Shown in pieces: positions 41,390 through 49,688 of a stretch of 64,000 nt of DNA. The position numbers were made by a program, and so were the translations under genes. Source of the stretch: Alistipes sp. (GTDB lineage Bacteria; Bacteroidota; Bacteroidia; Bacteroidales; Rikenellaceae); the NCBI GenBank assembly GCA_017483225.1, contig JAFULF010000025.1, positions 62,001-126,000 on the forward strand, read 5' to 3'. The notes beneath the pieces are model-generated. The model did not search any database and was not told where the DNA came from. It was given only the letters and a program-made list of their open reading frames with translations. Position 1 is the first letter of the stretch. Each line of letters starts with the position of its first letter.

Positions 41390-42787
41390 CTATCGCAGAT
41401 TGGTTCCCATTGCCTCGGCAATCGCCTTCGGGATGTCGGTGTTGTCGTAGCATTCGTAGAAGCGCTCATAGCCTACGCCCTTGACCCAGAGCGGCACCTG
41501 CATACCCGTATGCGAGAGGCTTATCCAGTCGATGTAGGCTCGCTTGTTGAGTATCTTGATAGCCTCTGCCGCCATCTTCTCGTTGCTGGTGTAGAGGCCT
41601 ACGACCTTCTCGCCGTTGTTGAGGAAGTTCTTCTCGAAGGTCTTGCGGAGCGACTTCTCGTCCTTCTCTCGCAGCGACACCTTATCCCACAGTCCGAGGT
41701 GCTCTTTGAGCAGCGACTGCATATCCTCCCAATCCATCTTGCCCTGCTCACGCATACGCTGCATAACGCCCGTCAGCGACTCCATCGAGATATCCTGATG
41801 GAGCAGTCGCTCGAAGTTGATTTTGTACTTCGAGTAGCCGACCGCCATACCGCCCGTCTCGTGGTCGGAGGTTACCACGATAAGCGTCTGGTCGGGGTGG
41901 CGCTCGTAGAAGTCGAGCGCAAGGCGTATCGAGGCATCGAAGTCGTTTACCTCCTTGAAGGTTGTCACAGCATCGTTGTCGTGGCAGGAGTAGTCTATGC
42001 GACCACCCTCGATCATCAGCAGGAAGCCTTTGTCGCCCTCACGCTCCAAGTAGCGTATTGCCGCATCCGTGAAATCGACAATCGACTCCGACCCTTCACG
42101 ACGGTCGATGGCGAAGGGGAGGTTCTTGCGGCTGAGTGAGTCGGAGAGCAGTATCACACGCTTGCCACGCACCTGTGCCGCCTTGTCGGCACTCTGCACA
42201 ACCTCTATGCCCGCCTCTCGGGCACGTGCCACCATATCCTGCGGTTTCAACCCGCTGCGACTGCGGCAGAGGAAGGTTGCGCCGGCGGCAAAGTCCATCT
42301 CGCCGGCAAAGAGTTGAGTGCATAGTTCGGTATAGTCGCCCCTATCCTTGCAGTGGGCATAGAAGCCGCTCGGTGTGGCGTGGTTGATGCCCACGTTGGT
42401 CGCCACGCCCGTAGCGTAGCCGAGCCCCTTTGCCACCTCGGCAATGTTGCGAGCCTGCTCCCCCTCCTTATCTACGCCGAGGTAGCCGTTGTTGGTCTTG
42501 ATGCCTGTGGCGAGTGCCGTAGCGGCGGCCGCCGAGTCGGTCACGGCGGAGGATGAGGAGTGGTTGGTTACGTATGTGCGCACGGGGAAGCGTGTGAAGC
42601 TGAGGCGACCATCGCCACCCCCTGCCTGCGCATTATACAGCTCCGTGCCGTATGTCTGATTGATGCCCAGACCGTCGCCGATGAAGTAGAATACATATTT
42701 GGCACGATTTTGGGCGTGACCCATACCGACGACAAGCAGTAGCAGCGTCACGGCGAGGGTCGCTCTTTGCAGAAATCTCCTGTTCAT
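41390..42787 (-). CDS. Alkaline phosphatase, secreted
   Basis: This is a periplasmic or secreted phosphomonoesterase of the PhoA superfamily. Seen: signal peptide (LAVTLLLLVVGMGHAQ), the first metal-binding block FYFIGDGLGINQ, the nucleophile in AVTDSAAAATALATG (Ser near residue 84), LMIEGGRIDYSCHDND (metal ligands) and VVTSDHETGGMAVGYS (Asp-His metal site). At 465 residues it is complete. It lies 40 bases after the zinc peptidase and 18 bases before PAP2, which suggests a minus-strand operon of envelope enzymes. It releases phosphate from organic esters, consistent with the other phosphate-releasing enzymes here. Confidence 0.93.
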   Translation of the reverse strand: MNRRFLQRATLAVTLLLLVVGMGHAQNRAKYVFYFIGDGLGINQTYGTELYNAQAGGGDGRLSFTRFPVRTYVTNHSSSSAVTDSAAAATALATGIKTNNGYLGVDKEGEQARNIAEVAKGLGYATGVATNVGINHATPSGFYAHCKDRGDYTELCTQLFAGEMDFAAGATFLCRSRSGLKPQDMVARAREAGIEVVQSADKAAQVRGKRVILLSDSLSRKNLPFAIDRREGSESIVDFTDAAIRYLEREGDKGFLLMIEGGRIDYSCHDNDAVTTFKEVNDFDASIRLALDFYERHPDQTLIVVTSDHETGGMAVGYSKYKINFERLLHQDISMESLTGVMQRMREQGKMDWEDMQSLLKEHLGLWDKVSLREKDEKSLRKTFEKNFLNNGEKVVGLYTSNEKMAAEAIKILNKRAYIDWISLSHTGMQVPLWVKGVGYERFYECYDNTDIPKAIAEAMGTNLR

Positions 42788-42827
42788 TGTTTGGGTAGTG
42801 TTGTGTTAGCGTTGCTCGGAGCCTCGG

Positions 42828-43580
42828 TTAATCTCTGTTGCGGCCATTTACAAGGGCGATGTAGTATATCACGGAGGCTATGGCGGAGAGTGCCGCTACC
42901 AGATATGTGCGTGCAGCCCAGCGGAGCGAGGTGCGTGCCCCCTCCATCTGCTCGCCGTAGAGCGTGCGGCTCGATTCGAGCCACTCCAACGCTCGGTCGG
43001 AGGCGTTGTACTCCACGGGCAGGGTTACGATGCTGAACAGCGCCGACATAGCAATCATACCGATACCTATCCAGCAGACCACGGTGCTGCTGGTCGAGGC
43101 GGTCATAACGAGGCCTATGATGATGACCCACGTGGCCATACGTGCCGAGAAATTGACAATGGGCACCAGCGCCGAGCGCAGTTGCAGAGGGGCATACCCC
43201 TCGGAGTGCTGTATGGCGTGGCCGCACTCGTGACAAGCTACCGCTGCTGCCGCTATCGAGCGACCCGAATAGACCTCGTCGGAGAGGTTTACGGTCATCG
43301 TGGCAGGGTTGAAGTGGTCGGTGAGTGACCCCGGAACGTGTGTGATGCGCACGTTGGTTATGTTGTGGTCACGCAACATCTTGGCGGCAATCTCGGCTCC
43401 GGTCATACCGCCCGGAAGCGGCTCCTTCGAGTATTTCGCAAAGACGGAGCGCAGACGCATCTGCACCAAGAAACCTGCTATACCTATGACGATGATGAGC
43501 AGGAAGGCCTCCGAGGTGGTGATGTTCGAGAGCGATGTGTTCGCCGTCTCGTAGCCCGATTGTAAGAGTGTTAGAAGCAT
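42828..43580 (-). CDS. Membrane zinc metallopeptidase (Zn_peptidase_2 / YugP type)
   Basis: This integral-membrane neutral zinc metallopeptidase has an unknown substrate. From the ATG at 43580 it has 250 residues, with a hydrophobic segment near the N-terminus (EAFLLIIVIGIAGFLVQM), the zinc motif HECGH (near residue 120) in AVACHECGHAIQHSEGYAP, two further membrane segments, and LPVEYNASDRALEWLE, the conserved C-terminal part of the family. An in-frame start at 43676 would extend through the divergent promoter region and is rejected. It heads a probable operon with alkaline phosphatase and PAP2. Confidence 0.9.
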   Translation of the reverse strand: MLLTLLQSGYETANTSLSNITTSEAFLLIIVIGIAGFLVQMRLRSVFAKYSKEPLPGGMTGAEIAAKMLRDHNITNVRITHVPGSLTDHFNPATMTVNLSDEVYSGRSIAAAAVACHECGHAIQHSEGYAPLQLRSALVPIVNFSARMATWVIIIGLVMTASTSSTVVCWIGIGMIAMSALFSIVTLPVEYNASDRALEWLESSRTLYGEQMEGARTSLRWAARTYLVAALSAIASVIYYIALVNGRNRD

Positions 43581-43621
43581 TGTATGTACTTTTTTATGTA
43601 TGTTTACGTTCTTATGACGGA

Positions 43622-43654
43622 CAAATGTAAGAAAAATTGTGTAAATTTGCCAAA
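43622..43654. promoter_or_regulatory. Overlapping divergent promoters (zinc peptidase / guanine deaminase)
   Basis: Minus strand: TTTG (43654-43651), 21 bp, TACATTTG (43629-43622), driving the zinc peptidase. Plus strand: -7 element TAAATTTG (43642-43649), driving the deaminase, with no good -33. The two core promoters physically overlap, so RNA polymerase binding should be mutually exclusive. Confidence 0.6.
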
Positions 43655-43675
43655 ATTGTACGTTCCAAAACAGCA

Positions 43676-44173
43676 ATGACGATGAACAAAACAGTTTTAT
43701 ATACGAGCGACGACGAGCGCTTTATGCAGATGGCCATCGACCTCTCGGTCGAGAATGTCGCCAACGGCGGAGGCCCCTTTGGGGCGGTCATCGTGCGTGA
43801 TGGCGAGGTTATCGCTACGGGCACCAACCGTGTCACCGCCTCGTGCGACCCTACGGCGCACGCCGAGGTGAGTGCCATACGTGCGGCGTGCGCTGCCGTG
43901 GGTGACTTCAAGCTCGGAGGATGTACGATTTACTCCTCGTGCGAGCCCTGCCCGATGTGCCTGAGCGCAATCTATTGGGCGGGTATCGAGCGCATATACT
44001 ACGGCAATACCAAGGAGGATGCCAAGGCTATCGACTTCGACGACTCGTTCATCTACGAGCAGATAGCACTTCCGCTCTCGCAGCGAGCCATACCGACCGT
44101 CAATATGATGCGGGAGCAGGCTCTACGAGGCTTTCGGCTGTGGAGCGAGAAGGAGGATAAGATATTGTATTAG
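43676..44173 (+). CDS. guaD: Guanine deaminase (cytidine/deoxycytidylate deaminase fold)
   Basis: It converts guanine to xanthine in purine salvage or catabolism. The 165-residue protein matches the Bacillus-type zinc guanine deaminase closely: GGGPFGAVIVRDGEVIATG, TAHAEVSAIRAAC (zinc His and catalytic Glu), SSCEPCPMCLSAIYWAG (zinc cysteines) and DDSFIYEQIALP, a segment typical of GuaD rather than tRNA adenosine deaminase. Starts at 43676 or 43682 are both possible. It is first in a run of closely spaced plus-strand genes (24 bases to the permease). A function together with the nucleoside phosphorylase further along is plausible. Confidence 0.9.
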   Translation: MTMNKTVLYTSDDERFMQMAIDLSVENVANGGGPFGAVIVRDGEVIATGTNRVTASCDPTAHAEVSAIRAACAAVGDFKLGGCTIYSSCEPCPMCLSAIYWAGIERIYYGNTKEDAKAIDFDDSFIYEQIALPLSQRAIPTVNMMREQALRGFRLWSEKEDKILY

Positions 44174-44197
44174 AGATAGTAACAGAGAACCCAAACG

Positions 44198-45439
44198 ATG
44201 AACACACCGCTCCTCATAGCACGACGCACGGCGCAATCGACGACCTCGACACAGCGTATAATGGTGCATATCGCCACCCTGGCTGTTGCCGTGAGCGTCG
44301 CCGTTATGATTGTGACCGTGGCGGTGGTTTCGGGTTTCAAGGAGCAGGTGCGGGGTCTTATCGGGGGCTTTACCTCGGAGGTTACGGTCACCGACCTCTC
44401 TACCTACGGTACGGGCAATACGTCGCAGATTCTCGACACGCCGTCGCTGCGCAGCTTCCTTGCGGAGAGTTGCCCCGACGTGGATATCACTATTGATGCA
44501 TACGCCACACGTGGCGGAGTCCTGCGCTCCGAGGTCGGCTCGGTGGCGATAATGGTCAAGGGCGTGGATTCGCTCCGCACGCTCGCCCCGTTGCAGGGGC
44601 GTGTGACGGAGGGTGTGTTGCCTGCTACCGGCGGGGCCCGACGACGTGAGCTGCTTATCTCCTCCACCACGGCGCAGAGCCTCGGCGTGGGGGTGGGTGA
44701 CCGTGTGGAGCTGTTGCTGACTCGTGGCGAGGGGTTGCCACAACGGGAGGTGATGAAGGTGTGCGGCATCTACGCCTCGGCGGGCGAGGAGATGGGTGGG
44801 CTGTCGCTTGCCGATATTCGCAACGTGCGCCGTATGAATGGCTGGCAGGAGAACGGCATCTCGGGCTATGAGATATCGACCCATGGCGACGATGCCGTGG
44901 CGGCGGAGGTCGCTTCACGACTCAATATGAGGCTTATATTCGACTATACGGGCGACGAAAACCTTACCGCCGTGACGATGCAGGAGCTGCATCCGAGCAT
45001 CTTCTCGTGGCTCGGCACCCACGACGTGAATGCGGCGGTCGTGGTGGTGATAATGGTTGTCGTGGCACTCTTCAATATGGCTACGGCTCTGCTTATTCTG
45101 GTCTTGGAGCGTACCCGAATGGTCGGCGTGCTCAAAAGCCTCGGAATGAGTAACCGTCAGGTGCGACGTATCTTCCACTATCGGGCAGCGATGCTTATCG
45201 CCCGAGGTGTGGGTATAGGTGCTGCGGTGGCACTTGTGGCGGTGCTTGTGCAGAGATATACGCACTGCATAGCGCTGGATGCGGAGGCATACTACGTGGA
45301 CCACGTGCCGGTGGCTGTCGAGGCGTGGTGGGTGGTGCTGCTCTGCGTCGCCTTTGCGCTCGTGGTGCTGCTTCTGCTCTCGCTCACAACCTCAATAGTG
45401 GCACGCATAGAGCCTGCCGAGGCGATAAAATACGAATAG
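44198..45439 (+). CDS. LolC/LolE-like ABC transporter permease (FtsX family)
   Basis: This is the inner-membrane permease of a lipoprotein-releasing (Lol-type) or MacB-like ABC exporter. The 413 residues have one N-terminal membrane helix (about 28-50), a large periplasmic domain (about 55-270), and three C-terminal helices forming the FtsX domain (HDVNAAVVVVIMVVVALFNM, ERTRMVGVLKSLGMSNRQVR, VVLLCVAFALVVLLLLS). The N-terminal LLIARRTAQ start is typical of LolC/E. No ATPase gene is adjacent, so it must pair with one encoded elsewhere. It is 16 bases upstream of ubiE. Confidence 0.88.
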   Translation: MNTPLLIARRTAQSTTSTQRIMVHIATLAVAVSVAVMIVTVAVVSGFKEQVRGLIGGFTSEVTVTDLSTYGTGNTSQILDTPSLRSFLAESCPDVDITIDAYATRGGVLRSEVGSVAIMVKGVDSLRTLAPLQGRVTEGVLPATGGARRRELLISSTTAQSLGVGVGDRVELLLTRGEGLPQREVMKVCGIYASAGEEMGGLSLADIRNVRRMNGWQENGISGYEISTHGDDAVAAEVASRLNMRLIFDYTGDENLTAVTMQELHPSIFSWLGTHDVNAAVVVVIMVVVALFNMATALLILVLERTRMVGVLKSLGMSNRQVRRIFHYRAAMLIARGVGIGAAVALVAVLVQRYTHCIALDAEAYYVDHVPVAVEAWWVVLLCVAFALVVLLLLSLTTSIVARIEPAEAIKYE

Positions 45440-45455
45440 TAACACAAACAAGAAT

Positions 45456-46175
45456 ATGGAAACACAACAGACTCAGGAGCGTAAGCGTGACCGTGTGAAG
45501 CAGATGTTTGACGACATAGCGCCCACGTACGACTCGCTCAACCACATCCTCTCATTCTCGATAGACCGCCTGTGGCGACGACGTACCGTGCGTATTGTCC
45601 GCCGTCTGGGTGCCAAGCGCATCCTCGATATGGCGACGGGTACGGGCGACCTCGCAATAGCGTTGGCACGCCGCATCGAGGGCTCGACAATCTGCGGAGC
45701 AGACCTCTCGCCCGAGATGTTGGAGGTGGCAAGGGTCAAGGTGGAGCGACAGGGTCTTGATGAGCGCATACTCCTTGCGGAGTGCGATGCCGAGCACGTG
45801 GATATGGCCTCGGAGAGTGTCGATGCGGTGACGGTGGCATTCGGTGTGCGCAACTTCGAGAACACGGAGCTGTGCCTTCGAGAGCTACACCGCACCATAC
45901 GCCCCGGCGGACATATCGTTATTTTGGAGTTCTCGAATCCGCAAAACCGACTTGTCGGCTGGTTCTACCGCATCTATTCACACCGCATACTCCCATTTAT
46001 CGGCGGTCTAATCTCCCACAACCGAGGGGCCTACGAGTATCTGCCCGCCTCGGTCGATACCTTCCCTGCGCCGGCCGAGTTCCGCAAGATGCTCGAAGGG
46101 GTAGGGTTTACGGAGGTTACCTCCCGCAGCCAGAGTTTCGGTATAGCACAAATCTACGTAGGGAAAAAGGTCTGA
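45456..46175 (+). CDS. ubiE: Demethylmenaquinone methyltransferase UbiE/MenG
   Basis: This is the SAM-dependent C-methyltransferase of menaquinone synthesis (last step). The 239 residues include MFDDIAPTYDSLNHILSF at the start, the SAM-binding block ILDMATGTGDLAIAL, ADLSPEMLEVARVKV, DAVTVAFGVRNFEN and the C-terminal GFTEVTSRSQSFGIAQIYVG. Anaerobic Bacteroidales rely on menaquinone for fumarate respiration. It is in a tight cluster: permease upstream, lipoprotein 3 bases downstream. Confidence 0.95.
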   Translation: METQQTQERKRDRVKQMFDDIAPTYDSLNHILSFSIDRLWRRRTVRIVRRLGAKRILDMATGTGDLAIALARRIEGSTICGADLSPEMLEVARVKVERQGLDERILLAECDAEHVDMASESVDAVTVAFGVRNFENTELCLRELHRTIRPGGHIVILEFSNPQNRLVGWFYRIYSHRILPFIGGLISHNRGAYEYLPASVDTFPAPAEFRKMLEGVGFTEVTSRSQSFGIAQIYVGKKV

Positions 46176-46178
46176 TAT

Positions 46179-46814
46179 ATGAAAAGGTCAATACAGATAC
46201 TGTTGCTACTTGCAACGGTCGTATCAATAACCCTCACCACAGGGTGTAAAGGTGAAAAGTCGGAGCGTCGCAGCCACCGACAGAAGCAGCAGAGCGAGCA
46301 GGTCGTAACGCCCGTGCCTGACGGAACGGCGGCACAGGAGAGCGACAAGGCGCAGAGACAGGCCGAGCGTCGGCAGCAGCGTGAGGAGCGGTCGGATAAG
46401 CGTACATCCATCGCCGACAAGTTTGCCATCGAGGCGATAGAGGGGCTGGATGGCTCGTTGCTTGGGGGGTGGACCCTCAAAGTGCGAGTGCGCAACGACT
46501 CTGCCTACTCGCCACGCATAACCTCCGGCAAGGCGTTCCTCTACAATGGGGAGCAACGTGTTGCCTGCGTGATGCTCGCCGAGGCGGTAGAGATTCCGAA
46601 GCGACAGACAACCTCGATAGAGGTGCCGCTGACCCTTACGCTCGATAATCCGTTGCAGGCACTTGTGCTGCTGCCACGCATCAAGAATCGCAACTTCGAG
46701 GGTATGCAGGCCTCGATGACCGCCACGGTGGAGGTTATGGGTATAAACCGCACCATAGAGATTGGGCGTACCGACATCAATACGATACTGACACAACTCG
46801 GATATAATATATAA
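46179..46814 (+). CDS. Lipoprotein of unknown function
   Basis: Not recognised. Seen: signal peptide and lipobox (ITLTTGC, Cys23), a charged linker rich in Arg, Gln and Glu (about 25-75, possibly coiled), then a beta-rich domain (about 80-211: WTLKVRVRNDSAYSPRI, TTSIEVPLTLTL, TATVEVMGINRTIEIG). The domain resembles late-embryogenesis-abundant type-2 or Ig-like folds in pattern only. It is placed between ubiE and a SPOR protein with gaps of 3 and 1 bases, so it is certainly part of that transcript. An envelope role is inferred from the lipobox. Confidence 0.75.
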   Translation: MKRSIQILLLLATVVSITLTTGCKGEKSERRSHRQKQQSEQVVTPVPDGTAAQESDKAQRQAERRQQREERSDKRTSIADKFAIEAIEGLDGSLLGGWTLKVRVRNDSAYSPRITSGKAFLYNGEQRVACVMLAEAVEIPKRQTTSIEVPLTLTLDNPLQALVLLPRIKNRNFEGMQASMTATVEVMGINRTIEIGRTDINTILTQLGYNI

Positions 46815-46815
46815 T

Positions 46816-47283
46816 ATGTATAGGAAGATTTTACTCCTGCTGCTTATGGCAGCGTGTGCCGTGGGTGTAGCCGAGGCACAGAGAATAGAGCAGTTCAAGC
46901 AGCACCTCGCCTCGCCCGTGCTGGCCGATTCGCTCACTACGATAACGACCACGGTGCGTGTTGTCGAGCACGGCGACGTGCCGACCTTCATCGTGCGAGA
47001 GAAGGAGGATGGTCCGAAGGCTGTGAGCGGCTTTCGAGTGATGATTTTTATGAGCAACTCGCAGAGCGCACGTACCGATGCCCTTGCGGCACGTGATCTG
47101 TTTGATGCCAAGTTCCCGCAGGAACGCAGTTATGTCACCTACGAAAACCCTTACTTCAAGGTCGCCGTGGGAAACTGCACCTCGCAGGAGGAGGCTCTCA
47201 TTCTGTTGGAGAGGCTCAAAGGGGACTTCCCGAAGGCATTTATAATGCGAGAGAACATCTCTTTCGAGGAGTTGTCGAGATAA
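46816..47283 (+). CDS. SPOR-domain protein, secreted
   Basis: SPOR domains bind denuded peptidoglycan, often at the septum. The 155-residue protein has a cleavable signal peptide (LLLLLMAACAVGVAEAQ), a short linker, and one SPOR domain at about 85-148 (SGFRVMIFMSNSQSARTDAL ... FKVAVGNCTSQEEALILLER). It is one base downstream of the unknown lipoprotein. It may be a cell-wall or division accessory. No terminator is evident before the next promoter at 47318. Confidence 0.85.
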   Translation: MYRKILLLLLMAACAVGVAEAQRIEQFKQHLASPVLADSLTTITTTVRVVEHGDVPTFIVREKEDGPKAVSGFRVMIFMSNSQSARTDALAARDLFDAKFPQERSYVTYENPYFKVAVGNCTSQEEALILLERLKGDFPKAFIMRENISFEELSR

Positions 47284-47317
47284 AATTGCGACTTTTAGCA
47301 AAAAATATGCGAAAAAA

Positions 47318-47349
47318 TTTGCTTTTTCTCTTTGCAATGTTTAATTTTG
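47318..47349 (+). promoter_or_regulatory. Consensus promoter of the Cys-rich lipoprotein gene
   Basis: TTTG (47318-47321), 20 bp, TAATTTTG (47342-47349) is an exact Bacteroidetes promoter match. Transcription would start near 47356, with a leader of about 35 nt. Confidence 0.75.
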
Positions 47350-47390
47350 TTTTCACAAACACTTTGTTAAACACTTAAAACTTTAAGGTT

Positions 47391-47585
47391 ATGAAGAAGA
47401 TTCTTTCGTTGGTAGTTCTTTTTGCGGCTACTGCTATGATTAGCTGCTGTGGTAATAATGCAAAGAAGGCAGAGGCATCTTGCTGCGAGGGTTGCAAAAC
47501 TGAGTGTGCTGCTTGCCCAAGCGCTGAGGGTTGCGAGGCTGCTGCTCCTGCTGCTGAGGCTCCGGCTGAGGCTCCTGCTCAGTAA
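47391..47585 (+). CDS. Small cysteine-rich lipoprotein, unknown function
   Basis: This 64-residue protein has a signal peptide and lipobox-like end (ATAMISCC; the lipidated residue would be Cys19 or Cys20). A cluster of six further cysteines follows (residues 31, 32, 35, 39, 42, 48), with spacing CC-x2-C-x3-C-x2-C-x5-C. An Ala/Pro/Glu tail with AEAPA units ends it. The cysteine spacing suggests metal or Fe-S binding, or a disulfide-knotted surface peptide. Codon use is favourable, and it has its own consensus promoter and a strong terminator, so it is a highly expressed monocistronic unit. I do not recognise a named family. Confidence 0.75.
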   Translation: MKKILSLVVLFAATAMISCCGNNAKKAEASCCEGCKTECAACPSAEGCEAAAPAAEAPAEAPAQ

Positions 47586-47605
47586 TTATTACTAACGCAA
47601 GAGAA

Positions 47606-47648
47606 AGAGAGATTGCTACGAGTGAGCAATCTCTCTTCTGTTTTTTTT
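47606..47648 (+). terminator. Strong rho-independent terminator after the Cys-rich gene
   Basis: AGAGAGATTGCT (47606-47617) and AGCAATCTCTCT (47625-47636) make a perfect 12-bp stem with a 7-base loop, followed by TCTG and eight T residues. It is 20 bases after the stop codon. Confidence 0.9.
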
Positions 47649-47748
47649 CTCGCAACGCCAAATCATCCGATTTTGCAAGATGGTGAATATTATTCTCTTT
47701 TATTATTAAAAAAGTGGCGTTTTGGTGAGGATAAAAATAAAAAATGTG

Positions 47749-47756
47749 TATATTTG
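47749..47756 (+). promoter_or_regulatory. -7 element for the dehydrogenase/aldolase operon
   Basis: TATATTTG matches the -7 consensus. A TTTG at 47721-47724 is 24 bp upstream, longer than the usual spacing. The leader would be about 45 nt before the ATG at 47809. The 47650-47808 stretch is AT-rich with no gene. Confidence 0.5.
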
Positions 47757-47808
47757 TGATTTCAAAAAAAGAAAACTATAATTCTACAACCTAATAAAAA
47801 GACCTAAT

Positions 47809-48843
47809 ATGAAAATTGTATGTATCGGTGATGCTTTCATCACTACCGAGATGATGGAGGATGCTGTTCGTCCATACCTCGGCGAGGGGGATATCTTGGA
47901 GACCTTCTTCTTTGGCGAGCCCGACAAGGTGAATATGCGTGACATCGTTAAATCTATTGAGGCACGTCAGTTCGACGGTATTCCGATGCCGGAGGGACTC
48001 TATGAGTCGGTGGAGGATGCCGACCTTGTGATTGTACACCTCTGCCCAATCAAGCGTGACCTTATCGAGCGAGCAAAGAGCCTCAAAGCGATAATGAGTT
48101 GCCGTGGCGGCTTGGAGAATGTCGAGGTGGAGGCAGCGACCGAGCATAAGATTGTCGTGTCGAACAACCCTGCCCACAACGCCAACGCTGTTGCGGAGTT
48201 CGTTATCGGTATGATTCTGAGCGAGACACGCAATATTGTCCGCTCCAATATCGCCCTCCGTGCAGGCGAGTGGCGCAAGGTATATCCAAATACCGAGACG
48301 ACAATCAAGGAGATGACCGATATGACGGTGGGTATCATCGGCTATGGCTCGATTGGCCGTCTGGTAGCCTACAAACTCTCCGTATTCGGCTGTAAGATTC
48401 TGGTTGCAGACCCATTCTTGAAGGAGTGCAAGGAGGAGTACGCTACGCTGGTGCCTATGGATGAGCTCTTGGCAAATGCCGATATCGTCACCCTGCACGC
48501 ACGCTCCAACGGCGCAATTATGAACGACCGTGAGTTCGGTCTTATGAAGCAGAACTCCTACCTTATCAACTCGGCACGTTCATACCTTGTTGACCCTGAG
48601 GCGTTCCAGCGTGCGATGGATAGCGGTAAGTTGCTCGGTGCTGCATTCGACGTGTTCGAGTCCGAGCCTGTGATTCCGGAGTTCTACCTCAAATATGACA
48701 ACATTACCCTCACCAACCACTTGGGAGGTCAGACTATCAACTCGTTCCGTGATGCGCCGAAGTTCGCAATCAAGAACTACCTCGACTACCTGAATGGCCG
48801 TAACGAACTGATGTTCTGGGCGAACAAGAAGCGGTTGGCGTAA
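47809..48843 (+). CDS. D-isomer-specific 2-hydroxyacid dehydrogenase family protein
   Basis: This is an NAD(P)-dependent oxidoreductase of the phosphoglycerate/lactate dehydrogenase superfamily. The 344 residues comprise a split substrate domain with SNNPAHNANAVAEFVIGMIL, a Rossmann fold with MTVGIIGYGSIGRLVAYKLS (near residue 172), catalytic Arg in VTLHARSNG, Glu in DVFESEP and His in TLTNHLGG. Its neighbours are a RhaD-type aldolase 27 bases downstream and a lipoprotein glycerophosphodiesterase. The substrate is therefore probably a sugar-derived 2-hydroxyacid or 2-oxoacid, but this is inference; it does not look like canonical SerA because the ACT domain is missing. Confidence 0.87.
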   Translation: MKIVCIGDAFITTEMMEDAVRPYLGEGDILETFFFGEPDKVNMRDIVKSIEARQFDGIPMPEGLYESVEDADLVIVHLCPIKRDLIERAKSLKAIMSCRGGLENVEVEAATEHKIVVSNNPAHNANAVAEFVIGMILSETRNIVRSNIALRAGEWRKVYPNTETTIKEMTDMTVGIIGYGSIGRLVAYKLSVFGCKILVADPFLKECKEEYATLVPMDELLANADIVTLHARSNGAIMNDREFGLMKQNSYLINSARSYLVDPEAFQRAMDSGKLLGAAFDVFESEPVIPEFYLKYDNITLTNHLGGQTINSFRDAPKFAIKNYLDYLNGRNELMFWANKKRLA

Positions 48844-48870
48844 TGTGAAAACCTTAAAACTCAAACTAAT

Positions 48871-49686
48871 ATGGAATCTATCTTAACCAATCGCCCTGCC
48901 TTGAAGCAGGTGCTTGATGCCGCAGCCGAGGTTGCGGGCTATCTCTGGGAGAAGGGATGGGCCGAGCGTAACGGCGGAAACCTTACCATCAACATCACCG
49001 AGCACGTTGACGAGCAGATGCGTGCAATGCCCGCAATCAGCGAGGTGTTGCCTATCGGCGTGACACTCCCTCATTTGAAAGGTTGCTACTTCTACTGCAA
49101 GGGTGCCGGCAAGCGTATGCGTGACCTTGCTCGTGACCCTATGTGCGCAGGCAGTATAGTTCGTATTTTGGACGACTGCGCAAGCTATGAGATTATCGCA
49201 GACTCTCCAATCGTGCCTACCTCGGAGTTGCCGTCGCACCTTGCGTTGCAGAACTATGCAATAGGCTGTGGCTGTGGCTACAAGGCGACACTCCATACCC
49301 ACCCGATTGAGCTCGTGGCGATGTCGCACTCGAAGGAGTGGCTCGACTCGGAGCACCTGACACAGGTACTCTGGTCTATGATTCCCGAGACCCTCGGTTT
49401 CGCTCCGCTGGGCATCGGCGTAGTGCCTTACGCTTTGCCGTCATCTACCGACTTGGTTGCTCCAACCCTCTCGCTCATCGAGAAGTACGACGTGGTATTG
49501 TGGGAGAAGCACGGTACCGTTGCAATCGCTCCACACATTATGGAGGCATTCGACCAAACCGACGTGCTCAACAAGGCCGCCACTATATATATGACAGCTC
49601 GCAACTTCGGCTTCCTTCCTGAGGGTATGACACCGGAGGCTGTTCAGGAGATTCGTAAAGCGTTTAACCTTCCAGACCACAGATAG
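48871..49686 (+). CDS. rhaD: Rhamnulose-1-phosphate aldolase (class II, RhaD type)
   Basis: It is predicted to cleave L-rhamnulose 1-phosphate to DHAP and L-lactaldehyde, using zinc. The 271 residues show GWAERNGGNLTINI near residue 30, the zinc histidines in LHTHPIELVAMSH (near 141), a third in VVLWEKHGTVAIA (near 212), and a C-terminal NFGFLPEGMTPEAV. No rhamnose isomerase, kinase or transporter is adjacent, which is unusual for rhaD. It is coupled instead to a 2-hydroxyacid dehydrogenase upstream and a GDPD 2 bases downstream. Its natural substrate could be a related ketose 1-phosphate. Confidence 0.87.
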   Translation: MESILTNRPALKQVLDAAAEVAGYLWEKGWAERNGGNLTINITEHVDEQMRAMPAISEVLPIGVTLPHLKGCYFYCKGAGKRMRDLARDPMCAGSIVRILDDCASYEIIADSPIVPTSELPSHLALQNYAIGCGCGYKATLHTHPIELVAMSHSKEWLDSEHLTQVLWSMIPETLGFAPLGIGVVPYALPSSTDLVAPTLSLIEKYDVVLWEKHGTVAIAPHIMEAFDQTDVLNKAATIYMTARNFGFLPEGMTPEAVQEIRKAFNLPDHR

Positions 49687-49688
49687 TT

